Shown piece by piece: positions 42,656 to 51,702 of a stretch of DNA of 64,000 bases (position 1 is the stretch's first letter; each line of letters begins with the position of its first letter). The stretch is from Stappia sp. BW2. GTDB lineage: Bacteria > Pseudomonadota > Alphaproteobacteria > Rhizobiales > Stappiaceae. The translations under genes were made by a program, and so were the position numbers. The notes under the pieces are model-generated. The model saw only the letters and a list, made by a program, of their open reading frames with translations. It ran no database searches and was not told the DNA's origin. The DNA is taken from positions 1 through 64,000 of the forward strand of contig NZ_VIRG01000103.1 in the NCBI RefSeq assembly GCF_008107695.1, read 5' to 3'.

Positions 42656-44236
42656 ATGAAAAAAACGAAATCAACCATTCAGAAATCCGGCCTTGATCGC
42701 CGCGCCTTTCTTGCCTCTACCGCTGCTGTCGGGTTTGCGGCAACCGCTTCCGGGCTTTTGGTGCCGAGCGAAAGCCAAGCTGCCGAAGAACCGCAGCGCG
42801 GTGGCCACCTCGTCCTCGGTCTTGACCGCGGGCAGACGACCGATGTTCTTGATCCCGGCACCTACACCGGCAGCGCCATGTTCCTGGTCGGCTTCACCTG
42901 GGGCGACAGGCTGGTCACCACCGATCCGGTGTCCGGCGAGGCGCTCCCCAGCCTTGCCGAAAGCTGGACATCTTCCGAAGATGCAAAGGTCTGGACCTTC
43001 AAATTGCGCAAGGATGTGCGCTTTCATGACGGCACGCCGTTCACCGTCAACGATGCCGCCCAGACGCTCCGCCGGCATTCCGACAAGGACTCCACCTCCG
43101 CAGCACTCGGCCTTCTCAAAGGGATCGAAACCATCGAAGAAAAAGGCGGCGATCTTGTCATTACGCTGAAGAACGGCAACGCCGACCTGCCGCTGACGCT
43201 GACCGACTACCATCTGCAGATCCAGAAGAACGGCGGCATGGACGATCCGAACAACGCGATCGGCACGGGGCCTTACAAGCTCGAAAGCTTCGAGCCGGGC
43301 ATTCGCATCACCTTTTCCAAGAATGAAGATGACTGGAACGAGGATCGCGGTTTCGTCGACAGCGTAGAGGTGCTCGTCATCAACGACAATACAGCCCGCA
43401 TCGCGGCGCTCTCGTCCGGCAAGGTGCATTTCATCAACACGCTCAGCCCGAAGACGATGCCATTGCTGTCGCGGGCGCCGAACATCGAGACCATCAGCAC
43501 CAAGGGCAAGGGCTTCTATTCCTTCCTGATGCAAGGCGACACTGCACCTTTCGACAATAACGATCTCAGGATGGCGCTGAAACTCGCCATCGACCGCGAG
43601 GCGCTGCTGAAAACCGTTCTCGGCGGTTATGGCACGTTGGGCAACGACTATCCCGTCAATGATGCCTATGCGCTGGCGCCGACCGACATACCGCAGCGCG
43701 CCTACGACCCGGAAGAAGCGGCCCATTATTACAAGAAATCCGGCCATGAGGGCCCGATCCTGCTACGCACCTCCGATGGTGCCTTTACCGGCGCGATCGA
43801 CGCCTCCGTGCTGTTCCAGGCAAATGCGAAGAAAGCGGGGATCGACATCCAGCTTCAGCGTGAGCCTTCCGACGGATACTGGTCGAATATCTGGAACAAG
43901 AAGCCATTCGTAGCTGCTTACTGGGGCGGCCGCGCAACGCAGGATCTCCGCTACACCACCAGCCAGCTTTCGACGGCGCCCTGGAACGACACCCATTTCA
44001 ACGACCCCGAATTCGACAAGATGCTGCTTGTGGCCCGCGCCGAAACCGATCAGGAAAAGCGCCGCGCGCTCTACCGCGAGATGGCAATCAAGGTGCGCGA
44101 CAACAGCGGCCTGATCCTGCCCGTGTTCAACAACTTCCTCAACGCCCGTTCGGTGAAGATGAAGGGCTGGATCGACGATGTCGGCAACGACCTCTCCAAC
44201 GGACAGCTCGCCAGCCGCGCCTGGCTCGTCTCCTGA
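42656..44236 (+). CDS. Dipeptide/oligopeptide ABC transporter substrate-binding protein
   Basis: 526 residues, SBP family 5. The N-terminus carries a Tat-like signal: twin arginine in LDRRAFLASTAAVGFAATA. Fold features include RGGHLVLGL, SWTSSEDAKVWTFKLRKDV and RFHDGTPFTVND. It binds peptides or similar ligands in the periplasm and delivers them to the permease pair downstream. A hairpin follows the gene. Confidence 0.93.
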   Translation: MKKTKSTIQKSGLDRRAFLASTAAVGFAATASGLLVPSESQAAEEPQRGGHLVLGLDRGQTTDVLDPGTYTGSAMFLVGFTWGDRLVTTDPVSGEALPSLAESWTSSEDAKVWTFKLRKDVRFHDGTPFTVNDAAQTLRRHSDKDSTSAALGLLKGIETIEEKGGDLVITLKNGNADLPLTLTDYHLQIQKNGGMDDPNNAIGTGPYKLESFEPGIRITFSKNEDDWNEDRGFVDSVEVLVINDNTARIAALSSGKVHFINTLSPKTMPLLSRAPNIETISTKGKGFYSFLMQGDTAPFDNNDLRMALKLAIDREALLKTVLGGYGTLGNDYPVNDAYALAPTDIPQRAYDPEEAAHYYKKSGHEGPILLRTSDGAFTGAIDASVLFQANAKKAGIDIQLQREPSDGYWSNIWNKKPFVAAYWGGRATQDLRYTTSQLSTAPWNDTHFNDPEFDKMLLVARAETDQEKRRALYREMAIKVRDNSGLILPVFNNFLNARSVKMKGWIDDVGNDLSNGQLASRAWLVS

Positions 44237-44252
44237 TCCCACTAACGAGGAA

Positions 44253-44273
44253 GCCGCGGGCAAGACCCGCGGC
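44253..44273 (+). terminator. Hairpin between binding protein and permease genes
   Basis: GCCGCGGG and CCCGCGGC form an 8-bp stem with loop CAAGA, then TTTCG. Probably a partial terminator that keeps the binding protein in excess. Confidence 0.65.
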
Positions 44274-44286
44274 TTTCGTGGACACC

Positions 44287-45318
44287 ATGACAGAAAACCA
44301 ACCCGTTACCTCCGCCGCCGGCAAAGCGCCGGTTCCCGGCCCGCTCGCGGTTTTGCGCGCGCGCTTTCCCATGGGAAGCCGCATTGGCGAGCGGTTTCTA
44401 CTCGGCATCGGCCTGCTGTTTGCCAGTTCGGTCCTGATTTTTGCCGGGATCGAGATCCTGCCCGGCGATTTCGCCGAGACCTATCTCGGCCAATCCGCAA
44501 CACCACAGGCAATCGCCAATCTAAGCGCAGAATTCGGCCTCGACCAGCCTCTCGTGACCCGCTATTTCGACTGGCTTTTCAATGTATTGCATGGCGATTT
44601 CGGCAATTCCTGGGCCAGCGGCCAATCGGTCAGCACACAGATTGCAGACCGTCTGGGCAATTCGCTGATTCTGGCTGGCGCCGCGGCGATCATTGCCGTT
44701 CCGCTCGCCGTAGGCCTCGGCCTTCTCGCCGTGCTTTATCGCGACCGTCTGGTCGACCGGCTGATCAACCTCATCTCGCTTGCCGCAGTCTCGCTGCCGG
44801 AATTCTTCGTCGCCTACCTGTTGATCATGGTTTTCGTGGTCCAGCACCCCGTCACGGCGTTTCCGGCCACGGTCTATGACAGCATGACCCTTCTGGAGAA
44901 GCTTCAGACCATCATTCTGCCGGTGGCAACCCTGGTTCTGGTGGTGATCGCACACATGATGCGCATGACAAGGGCCGCCATCATCAATGTCATGGCGTCG
45001 GCCTATATGGAGACAGCCGAACTCAAGGGCATCGGCGCTTTGCGGGCGATCGTGAAACATGCCGCGCCCAACGCGCTGGCGCCGATCATCAATGTCGTCG
45101 CGCTCAACCTTGCCTATCTGATCGTCGGCGTCGTCGTGGTTGAAGTGGTCTTCGTCTATCCCGGCATGGGTCAGTACATGGTGGATGCTGTGACCGTGCG
45201 CGATCTGCCGGTGGTGCAGGGCTGCGGCTTGGTGTTCGCGGCGATCTACATTCTTCTGAACATGACCGCCGATATTCTATCCATTCTTGCCAATCCGCGT
45301 CTGAGGCATCCACGATGA
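44287..45318 (+). CDS. Dipeptide-type ABC permease, DppB family
   Basis: 343 residues, six helices. GDFAETYLGQSATPQAI and FGLDQPLVTRYFDWLFN are typical DppB features, and MASAYMETAELKGIGALRAIVKHA is the EAA coupling loop. GTG at 44278 is an alternative start. Its end overlaps the next gene by four bases. Confidence 0.92.
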   Translation: MTENQPVTSAAGKAPVPGPLAVLRARFPMGSRIGERFLLGIGLLFASSVLIFAGIEILPGDFAETYLGQSATPQAIANLSAEFGLDQPLVTRYFDWLFNVLHGDFGNSWASGQSVSTQIADRLGNSLILAGAAAIIAVPLAVGLGLLAVLYRDRLVDRLINLISLAAVSLPEFFVAYLLIMVFVVQHPVTAFPATVYDSMTLLEKLQTIILPVATLVLVVIAHMMRMTRAAIINVMASAYMETAELKGIGALRAIVKHAAPNALAPIINVVALNLAYLIVGVVVVEVVFVYPGMGQYMVDAVTVRDLPVVQGCGLVFAAIYILLNMTADILSILANPRLRHPR

Positions 45319-46139
45319 ATATCCGTTCTGTTTCCCTGACGGCATGGATCGGCATGACCGGTATCGCCATAGCCGTCATCGCCGCCGCCTTCGCTCCCTG
45401 GCTTGCACCCTACGGCGAGAACCAGGTTGTCGGGGCCCCCTGGGAGGCGGCCAGCCAGGCCTTTCCGCTCGGTCTCGACAATCTCGGCCGGGATCTGCTG
45501 TCGCGCATGATCTACGGCGCCAGGATGACGCTGTTCGTGTCGTTCTGCGCCACCGTTCTCTCCTTTTCGTTGGGCGTTGTGCTCAGTTTCGTTGCGGCAG
45601 TCACGCGCGGATTTGTCGATATGGGCCTGTCACGCCTCAATGACCTGATGATGTCGATCCCGACGCTGATTTTCGCGCTGATCGTGCTGGCGGCGCTGCC
45701 GCAGAATCTGGCGGTGCTGATCGGCGTCATGGCGGTGCTCGATTCCACCCGCGTCTTCCGCCTCGGCCGGGCGCTGGCGGGCGATATCGCGGTTATGGAC
45801 TTTGTCGAGGCGGCAAGATTGCGCGGCGAGAAGACGCTGTGGATCGTGTTCCGCGAGATCCTGCCGAACGCGATGACGCCGCTTCTGGCCGAATTCGGCC
45901 TGCGCCTCGCCTTCGCCGTTTTGTTCATCTCGACCCTGTCGTTCCTCGGGCTCGGCATCCAGCCGCCGACCGCCGACTGGGGCGGCATGGTGAAGGACAA
46001 CAAGGACGGTATCATCTTCGGCATTTCCGCTGCCCTTGTGCCGGGTGCAGCGATTGCCGTGCTGACCATCTCGATCAATCTCGTCGTCGATTGGCTGCTG
46101 AATCGCACGTCCAGCCTAAAAGGAGGCCGCGGTGGCTGA
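45315..46139 (+). CDS. Dipeptide-type ABC permease, DppC family
   Basis: 274 residues. LGLDNLGRDLLSRMIYGARM is the DppC signature; the EAA loop is FVEAARLRGEKTLWIVFREI, and PPTADWGGMVKD is near the C-terminus. ATGA overlap with dppB-like gene and 8-base overlap with the ATPase gene. Confidence 0.93.
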   Translation: MNIRSVSLTAWIGMTGIAIAVIAAAFAPWLAPYGENQVVGAPWEAASQAFPLGLDNLGRDLLSRMIYGARMTLFVSFCATVLSFSLGVVLSFVAAVTRGFVDMGLSRLNDLMMSIPTLIFALIVLAALPQNLAVLIGVMAVLDSTRVFRLGRALAGDIAVMDFVEAARLRGEKTLWIVFREILPNAMTPLLAEFGLRLAFAVLFISTLSFLGLGIQPPTADWGGMVKDNKDGIIFGISAALVPGAAIAVLTISINLVVDWLLNRTSSLKGGRGG

Positions 46140-47784
46140 GCTTCGAAAACCAGACGAAATACCCCTTCTCGAGATCCGCAACCTTGAGATCGGCGCCATG
46201 GCCTATCCGCCGGGCGAACGTCCCCATCCCATCGAGATCGTCAAGGGTGTGAGCTTTACGCTGGAAAGCGGCAAGGTTCTCGGGCTGATCGGTGAATCAG
46301 GCGCCGGCAAATCCACGATCGGGCTTTCACCGCTGGCCTACGGGCGCGGCGGCGTCACGATTACCGGCGGCGAGGTTCTGCTGGATGGCGTCGACATCCT
46401 GAAACTCGGCAAGGCCGGTACACGCGCGATCCGCGGCGCGCGGGTCTGCTACGTCTCGCAATCGGCAGCTGCCTCGTTCAACCCCGCCCACAAGCTCGGC
46501 AATCAGGTGATCGAAGCGACGGTGCGCCATGGGTTGATGAGCCGCTCGGAAGCCCGTGCTCGCGCAGTCGAACTGTTCGGAATTCTCGGATTGCCGGAGC
46601 CGGAAACCTTCGGCGATCGATACCCACACCAGGTCTCAGGCGGACAGTTGCAGCGCGCCATGACGGCGATGGCCCTGTGCAGCCGGCCGGAACTCATCAT
46701 CTTCGATGAACCGACCACAGCGCTGGACGTCACCACCCAGATTGACGTTCTGGCGGCCATCAAGACCGCGATCGTGAAAACCGGAACCGCAGCGCTGTAC
46801 ATCACCCATGACCTGTCGGTCGTGGCGCAGGTGGCCGATGACATCATGGTGTTGCGCAACGGCGAAACCGTGGAATATGGCAGCGTCGAGAAAATCATCG
46901 AGAACCCCGATGCCGACTATACCCGCGAACTGGTGAATGTCCGCGCAATCCGGAACGAGGAAGCCGGCGACCAGTCCGGCCGCGTCTTGGAGATGAAAAA
47001 CATCTCGGCCTCCTATGGCACAACGCCGGTTCTGTTCGATGTGTCGCTACACGTTCCAAAAGGGCAGACGCTCGCCATCGTCGGCGAATCCGGATCGGGG
47101 AAATCGACGCTGGCGCGAGTGGCCACGGGGCTTCTGCCACCGACATCGGGCAGCGTGCGCTTTGACGGACAGGAATTACCGCCGGCGCTGAAGAACCGCA
47201 GCCGCGAAGAATTGCGCAAGCTGCAGCTGATCTATCAGATGGCAGATACCGCGATGAACCCGCGTCAGACTGTTGGCGCGATCATCGGCAGGGTCGTGAC
47301 GTTTTATGACGGCCTGCGTGGATCCGCACGCCGCAACCGGGTCAACGAATTGCTCGAACAGATCGAAATGGGCAGCGGCTTTTACGACCGTTATCCTGCC
47401 GAGCTGTCGGGTGGCCAGAAACAGCGTGTGGCCATTGCCCGCGCGCTTGCCGCAGAGCCGGAGCTGATCATCTGCGACGAGCCGACATCGGCGCTTGACC
47501 CGCTGGTTGCCGACGGCATTTTGAAACTGCTGCTGCAGCTTCAGAAGGAGAAGCAGCTTTCCTATGTTTTCATCACCCACGATATCGCCATTGTCCGCGC
47601 CATAGCCGACAGTGTCGCGGTGATGCACCGGGGCAGACTTGTCCGCTTCGGCCCCAAGTCACAGGCGCTGACCCCGCCTTTCGACGATTATACCGATCTG
47701 TTGCTGAAATCCGTGCCGGAGATGAAAATCGGCTGGCTGGAAGACGTGCTCGCCAGCCGCAGGATTTCCAGCGCCGGCAACTGA
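46132..47784 (+). CDS. Fused dipeptide-type ABC ATPase (DppD-DppF)
   Basis: 550 residues with two full ATPase modules. Module 1: Walker A GESGAGKST, signature VSGGQLQRAMTAMAL, Walker B LIIFDEPTTALD. Module 2: Walker A GESGSGKST, signature LSGGQKQRVAIARAL, Walker B LIICDEPTSALD. In many bacteria these are two genes. GTG at 46132 follows AAAGGAGGCCGC. It completes the importer. Confidence 0.94.
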   Translation: MAELRKPDEIPLLEIRNLEIGAMAYPPGERPHPIEIVKGVSFTLESGKVLGLIGESGAGKSTIGLSPLAYGRGGVTITGGEVLLDGVDILKLGKAGTRAIRGARVCYVSQSAAASFNPAHKLGNQVIEATVRHGLMSRSEARARAVELFGILGLPEPETFGDRYPHQVSGGQLQRAMTAMALCSRPELIIFDEPTTALDVTTQIDVLAAIKTAIVKTGTAALYITHDLSVVAQVADDIMVLRNGETVEYGSVEKIIENPDADYTRELVNVRAIRNEEAGDQSGRVLEMKNISASYGTTPVLFDVSLHVPKGQTLAIVGESGSGKSTLARVATGLLPPTSGSVRFDGQELPPALKNRSREELRKLQLIYQMADTAMNPRQTVGAIIGRVVTFYDGLRGSARRNRVNELLEQIEMGSGFYDRYPAELSGGQKQRVAIARALAAEPELIICDEPTSALDPLVADGILKLLLQLQKEKQLSYVFITHDIAIVRAIADSVAVMHRGRLVRFGPKSQALTPPFDDYTDLLLKSVPEMKIGWLEDVLASRRISSAGN

Positions 47785-47796
47785 CACATCAAGGCC

Positions 47797-47816
47797 GGGC
47801 CGCAGACTGGCGGCCC
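47797..47816 (+). terminator. Hairpin after the ATPase gene
   Basis: GGGCCGC and GCGGCCC pair around AGACTG. No T-run. It could be an attenuator before the CocE-type gene. Confidence 0.4.
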
Positions 47817-47860
47817 GCGCCCGTTTCCCGATAATATCCGAATACGAGAAGGTGAAAACC

Positions 47861-49855
47861 ATGGCGCAACAAGGTTTTTCGACGTCTGAGGACCAGTGGA
47901 TCACGCTCAAGGACGGCACCCGCCTGGCAACGCGAATCTGGATTCCGGACAGCGCCAAGGACAAGCCGGTTCCCACCGTGCTGGAGTATCTGCCTTACCG
48001 AAAACGCGGTGGAACCGACCCGCGCGACGAATCCACCTATCCTGTTTTCGCCGCGGCCGGCATAGCCGGTGTCCGGGTTGATATCCGGGGTTCTGGCGAA
48101 TCCGAAGGCGTCATTGACGGCGAGTACACCCCGCGTGAGCTGTCCGACGCCTGCGAAATTCTCGAATGGATTGCCGCACAGCCTTGGTCGAACGGCAATG
48201 TCGGGATGATGGGGATTTCCTGGGGTGGCTTCAACTGCCTGCAGGTCGCCGCGCTGAAGCCGCCGCAGCTCAAAGCCGTGATCTCGATCGCCTCCACCGT
48301 TGACCGTTACAATGACGATATCCATTACAAGAACGGCACGCATCTTTCCGCGCAACTTTCCTGGGCAGGCACGATGCTCGCCTATCAGTCGCGCTCGCCC
48401 GATATCGATCTGGTTGGTGACCGTTGGAAGGAGATGTGGCTGGAACGGCTGGAAGGCCAGCCCTTCTTCATGGAGGAATGGCTTTCGCATCAGCGCCGCG
48501 ACGATTTCTGGGAGCACGGCTCGATCTGCGAGGATTTCGACGGTTTTCCCGTTCCCGCGCTGGTGATCGCCGGCTGGGCGGATGGCTATCGCAACACGCC
48601 GCTGAAAGCGATCGAAGGCCTTCAGGACAAGGGCAAGGCGATTGTCGGCCCATGGGTGCACAAATATCCGCATTTCGCCTGGCCGAAGCCGCGCATGGAC
48701 TTCCACACTGAAGCCATAGCCTGGTGGAAACGCTGGCTCGATGATGCCGACACCGGCGCTGAACGGCTGCCGCAGATGCGCGCCTATATTCTCGATGCAC
48801 CGCGCCCGGCGCTTCGTCGCGAAAACGATCCCGGCTACTGGGTCGCCAAGCAGGATTGGGAAGTGCCGCAGACGGAGACGCTGACTGTAGCTGCCGACGG
48901 AACGCTCAATACGGCGGGTTACGACGCGGGCGTCGGGGATGTCTATCTGCGTTCGCCGCTCGATACCGGCGTTACCGGCGGGGAATGGTTTACCCTGAAG
49001 CCGGATGCGGAGATGGCCGGAGACCAGCGTCCCGATGATGGCGGATCGCTCATATTTGCAACCGCGCCGCTCGCCGAAGAGGCTGTCTATCTCGGTGCCC
49101 CCGAGTTTTCGGTCGATGTTGCCTGTGAGGCTGACTTTGAAAACCTTGTTGTCCGCATCATCGATGTCCATCCCGACGGAACGCAAACCCGCGCCTGCTA
49201 CGGCGTTCTCAACCTTGCCCATCGCAACGGCAATGCCGAACCCGAAGCCATGGAACATGGCCACAAGACCCGCATCACCATGCAGCTTGACGCCATGGGT
49301 TACCGTTTCGCGCCCGGTCACCGCATCAAGCTCGCCCTCTCGACAAGCTACTGGCCGATCATCCTGCCATCGCCCGAGGCGCCCGGACTGACGATCGATA
49401 CGGCCAGCATCCGCCTTGGCTTGCCGCTTCTCGGCGAGCACGAGCGTATCGCCGTTGCCGAGCCGGAAAATCCCGATCCCTTGCCGAAGTACGAAATGCT
49501 GGCGCCAGCGCAAACCCGGCGGGCGGTCGCGAAAGATCTGGTCACCGGACTGACCCACTACCGTATCTACGAGGACGCCGGACTGGAAGAGCATCCGGAG
49601 AACGGTCTGCGTACCCAGGAAATCCGCAACGAGGACTGGTCGATCGACCCGAATGACCCGCTGTCGATGAGAGGCGATATCGACTGGAAAATCCTAATCG
49701 AGCGCGACGGCTGGTCTGTCATGACGAAAACCACGACAGCGATGCACTGCACCGAGACAGACTGGATCATCTCCGCCAGCGTGACGGCATTCGAGGGCGA
49801 ACGGGAAATATTCAAAAAGTCCTTCGAAAAGCGCATTGCGCGCGACTTCATGTAG
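47861..49855 (+). CDS. CocE/NonD-family hydrolase (X-Pro dipeptidyl-peptidase-like)
   Basis: 664 residues. An alpha/beta hydrolase core with nucleophile serine in MGISWGGFNCL and PVPTVLEYLPYRKRGGTDPR at the N-terminus is followed by a C-terminal jelly-roll domain (about residues 330-560), the CocE/X-Pro-DAP layout. It cleaves acyl-amino acid, ester or peptide bonds. No signal peptide is seen, so it likely acts in the cytoplasm on imported substrates. AGAAGG precedes ATG 47861. Confidence 0.9.
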   Translation: MAQQGFSTSEDQWITLKDGTRLATRIWIPDSAKDKPVPTVLEYLPYRKRGGTDPRDESTYPVFAAAGIAGVRVDIRGSGESEGVIDGEYTPRELSDACEILEWIAAQPWSNGNVGMMGISWGGFNCLQVAALKPPQLKAVISIASTVDRYNDDIHYKNGTHLSAQLSWAGTMLAYQSRSPDIDLVGDRWKEMWLERLEGQPFFMEEWLSHQRRDDFWEHGSICEDFDGFPVPALVIAGWADGYRNTPLKAIEGLQDKGKAIVGPWVHKYPHFAWPKPRMDFHTEAIAWWKRWLDDADTGAERLPQMRAYILDAPRPALRRENDPGYWVAKQDWEVPQTETLTVAADGTLNTAGYDAGVGDVYLRSPLDTGVTGGEWFTLKPDAEMAGDQRPDDGGSLIFATAPLAEEAVYLGAPEFSVDVACEADFENLVVRIIDVHPDGTQTRACYGVLNLAHRNGNAEPEAMEHGHKTRITMQLDAMGYRFAPGHRIKLALSTSYWPIILPSPEAPGLTIDTASIRLGLPLLGEHERIAVAEPENPDPLPKYEMLAPAQTRRAVAKDLVTGLTHYRIYEDAGLEEHPENGLRTQEIRNEDWSIDPNDPLSMRGDIDWKILIERDGWSVMTKTTTAMHCTETDWIISASVTAFEGEREIFKKSFEKRIARDFM

Positions 49856-50108
49856 CCGGCCCCGCCAACGGGTATGGGCGCGGAACAAGCGCCGCTCAAA
49901 GTCGTAAGCTCTCACGCGCGTTTCCTGGCTCGCGAGGCCCCCTGCGACCTATCAATCTCACGTTAGGAATGGCGGCCGATCCCTCGGAACGCTGCCATTC
50001 CTCGTGCCCAGGTGTGATGGCGTTTCGTCCGCAGTCAACGATGCCGAGAAGGAGCGGACGTGATGAAGGCGAACGATTAGGCGGGCAATCTTCGAACGCA
50101 CCACAAGG

Positions 50109-50861
50109 TTAAGCCCTTAGCGCGGGCAGCCCGACGCCCGTGCTCTCAAAACCACCGTCCGAGGAAATAACCTGGCCGGTGACATAACTGGCCTTGGCAC
50201 TGCACAGGAAAACGATAACCTCGCCGATTTCGCCTTCCGAACCGTAGCGGTTGAGCGGAATGGCATCGTGGTAGGCGGCGATGATTTCCGGGGTATGGAC
50301 GGCCATGGCCAGCTTGGTGCGGACGGGGCCCGGGCACACGCAGTTGGCACGGATGCCGTATTCGCCAAGTTCTGCCGCCTGCTGCTTGGTCAGATGGATG
50401 ACAGCGGCCTTTGAGGTGCCATAGGCCACGCGCAGGGTCGAGGCGCGCAGGCCGGAGATGCTCGCGATATTGACGATAGCACCCCTGGAGGCCTTGAGGG
50501 CGGGTGTGGCTGCCTGAGACATCAGGAAGACGCTGTCGAGATTGGTCTCCATGACAGTCCGCCACCGGGCGAAACTGGTGTCCTCTATCGGGCCGAAATC
50601 GGCGACACCGGCGTTGTTGACCAGGGCATCAATGCGGCCGAAGGTTGCCATCACGTCCGTGATGAGCTGGTCCACGGCTTCCGGTTGGGAAACGTCGCAG
50701 ACGAAGGCCTTGGCGCCGTCCAGTCCCATCGAGGCCTCCTCCAGGGCGGGCACATCCCGATCGATCATCGCGACCTGCCAGCCCTCTTGAAGGAATAGCT
50801 TCGTCGTCGCCAAGCCGATACCCCGGGCCGCGCCGGTCACAAGAGCAAGTTTCTGTGTCAT
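50109..50861 (-). CDS. Short-chain dehydrogenase/reductase 1
   Basis: 250 residues, classical SDR. NAD-binding TGAARGIG, NNAG motif in VNNAGVADF, catalytic S in NIASISG and YGTSK. FabG-like in length. It lies at the end of the minus-strand TRAP operon, 22 bases after SDR 2. It likely oxidises or reduces a hydroxy or keto intermediate of the imported compound. Confidence 0.9.
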   Translation of the reverse strand: MTQKLALVTGAARGIGLATTKLFLQEGWQVAMIDRDVPALEEASMGLDGAKAFVCDVSQPEAVDQLITDVMATFGRIDALVNNAGVADFGPIEDTSFARWRTVMETNLDSVFLMSQAATPALKASRGAIVNIASISGLRASTLRVAYGTSKAAVIHLTKQQAAELGEYGIRANCVCPGPVRTKLAMAVHTPEIIAAYHDAIPLNRYGSEGEIGEVIVFLCSAKASYVTGQVISSDGGFESTGVGLPALRA

Positions 50862-50883
50862 GTTGGTTGTCTCCGGGAGAAAA

Positions 50884-51702
50884 TCAGATTGCGGCGTTGC
50901 CCATCAGGATTGCCATGCCACCGTCGACGCGCAGATCGACGCCGGTGATAAATCCCGCCGCGTCGGACGCAAGAAACAGAGCGGCTTCAGCCACATCCCA
51001 TCCAGTGCCTTGCCGTTTCATCGGAACCTGGCCGGCACGCGTCTTCGCGATCATTTCCGCATTGGCAGCCGTCGCGATGTGAGCCTGGACATGCGGCGTA
51101 TCGATCATGCCGGGTACGACCGTGTTGGAGCGCACGCCGCGGGCGGCATATTCCGTGGCGACGCTTCGGGACAGGCGGCTAAGAGCTGCCTTGGAGGTTT
51201 CGTAGCCGACATAAGGGTAAGGACCGTTCAGATGGGCGGCCAGCGTCGTGATATAGACGATGGCGCCACCCCCGTTCTTTTCAAGCTCCGGCAGGGCGGC
51301 CTGGGTAATATGGAACGCGGCGTCCAGATTGATTGAAAAGACGCGGCGCCAGTCCTCGTAAGGCGTGTCGCCGATGCCGCCCCGGGTGCTGATGCCGATG
51401 TTGTAGTGAAGGATGTCCAGACCGCCGAAGGCGCTGACGGCTTCTGCCACGGCGGCGGCCGCGGCCTCAGGGTCGGTCATGTCGCCGACAAAGGACGCTG
51501 CCCTTCCGCCTTCTCCCTGGATCAGGTCGACCGTTTCAATCGCAGCCTTGCCGTTTTGATCCACCACAAGCACCTGGCCACCTTCGCGGGCGTAGAGAAC
51601 GGCGGCTGCCTTGCCGTTGCCCCAGCCAGGGCCGACGGATCCACCACCTATCACTGCAATACGTTTGCCCTCAACCCGGCCTGGTTTACCGATCTTTGTC
51701 AT
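50884..51702 (-). CDS. Short-chain dehydrogenase/reductase 2 with atypical motifs
   Basis: 272 residues. The glycine motif is GGGSVGPGWGNGKA in place of TGxxxGxG, the NNAG motif is replaced by HYNIGI, and the serine position reads ITTLAA (threonine). The catalytic YETSK is intact. The cofactor-binding end VDLRVDGGM is normal. Whether it keeps normal SDR chemistry is unclear. ATGA overlap with the upstream TRAP permease gene. Confidence 0.85.
   Translation of the reverse strand: MTKIGKPGRVEGKRIAVIGGGSVGPGWGNGKAAAVLYAREGGQVLVVDQNGKAAIETVDLIQGEGGRAASFVGDMTDPEAAAAAVAEAVSAFGGLDILHYNIGISTRGGIGDTPYEDWRRVFSINLDAAFHITQAALPELEKNGGGAIVYITTLAAHLNGPYPYVGYETSKAALSRLSRSVATEYAARGVRSNTVVPGMIDTPHVQAHIATAANAEMIAKTRAGQVPMKRQGTGWDVAEAALFLASDAAGFITGVDLRVDGGMAILMGNAAI

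Noticed and set aside
47789..49594. 601-codon frame antisense to the CocE-type gene
   Set aside because: Shadow of a real gene with clear catalytic motifs.
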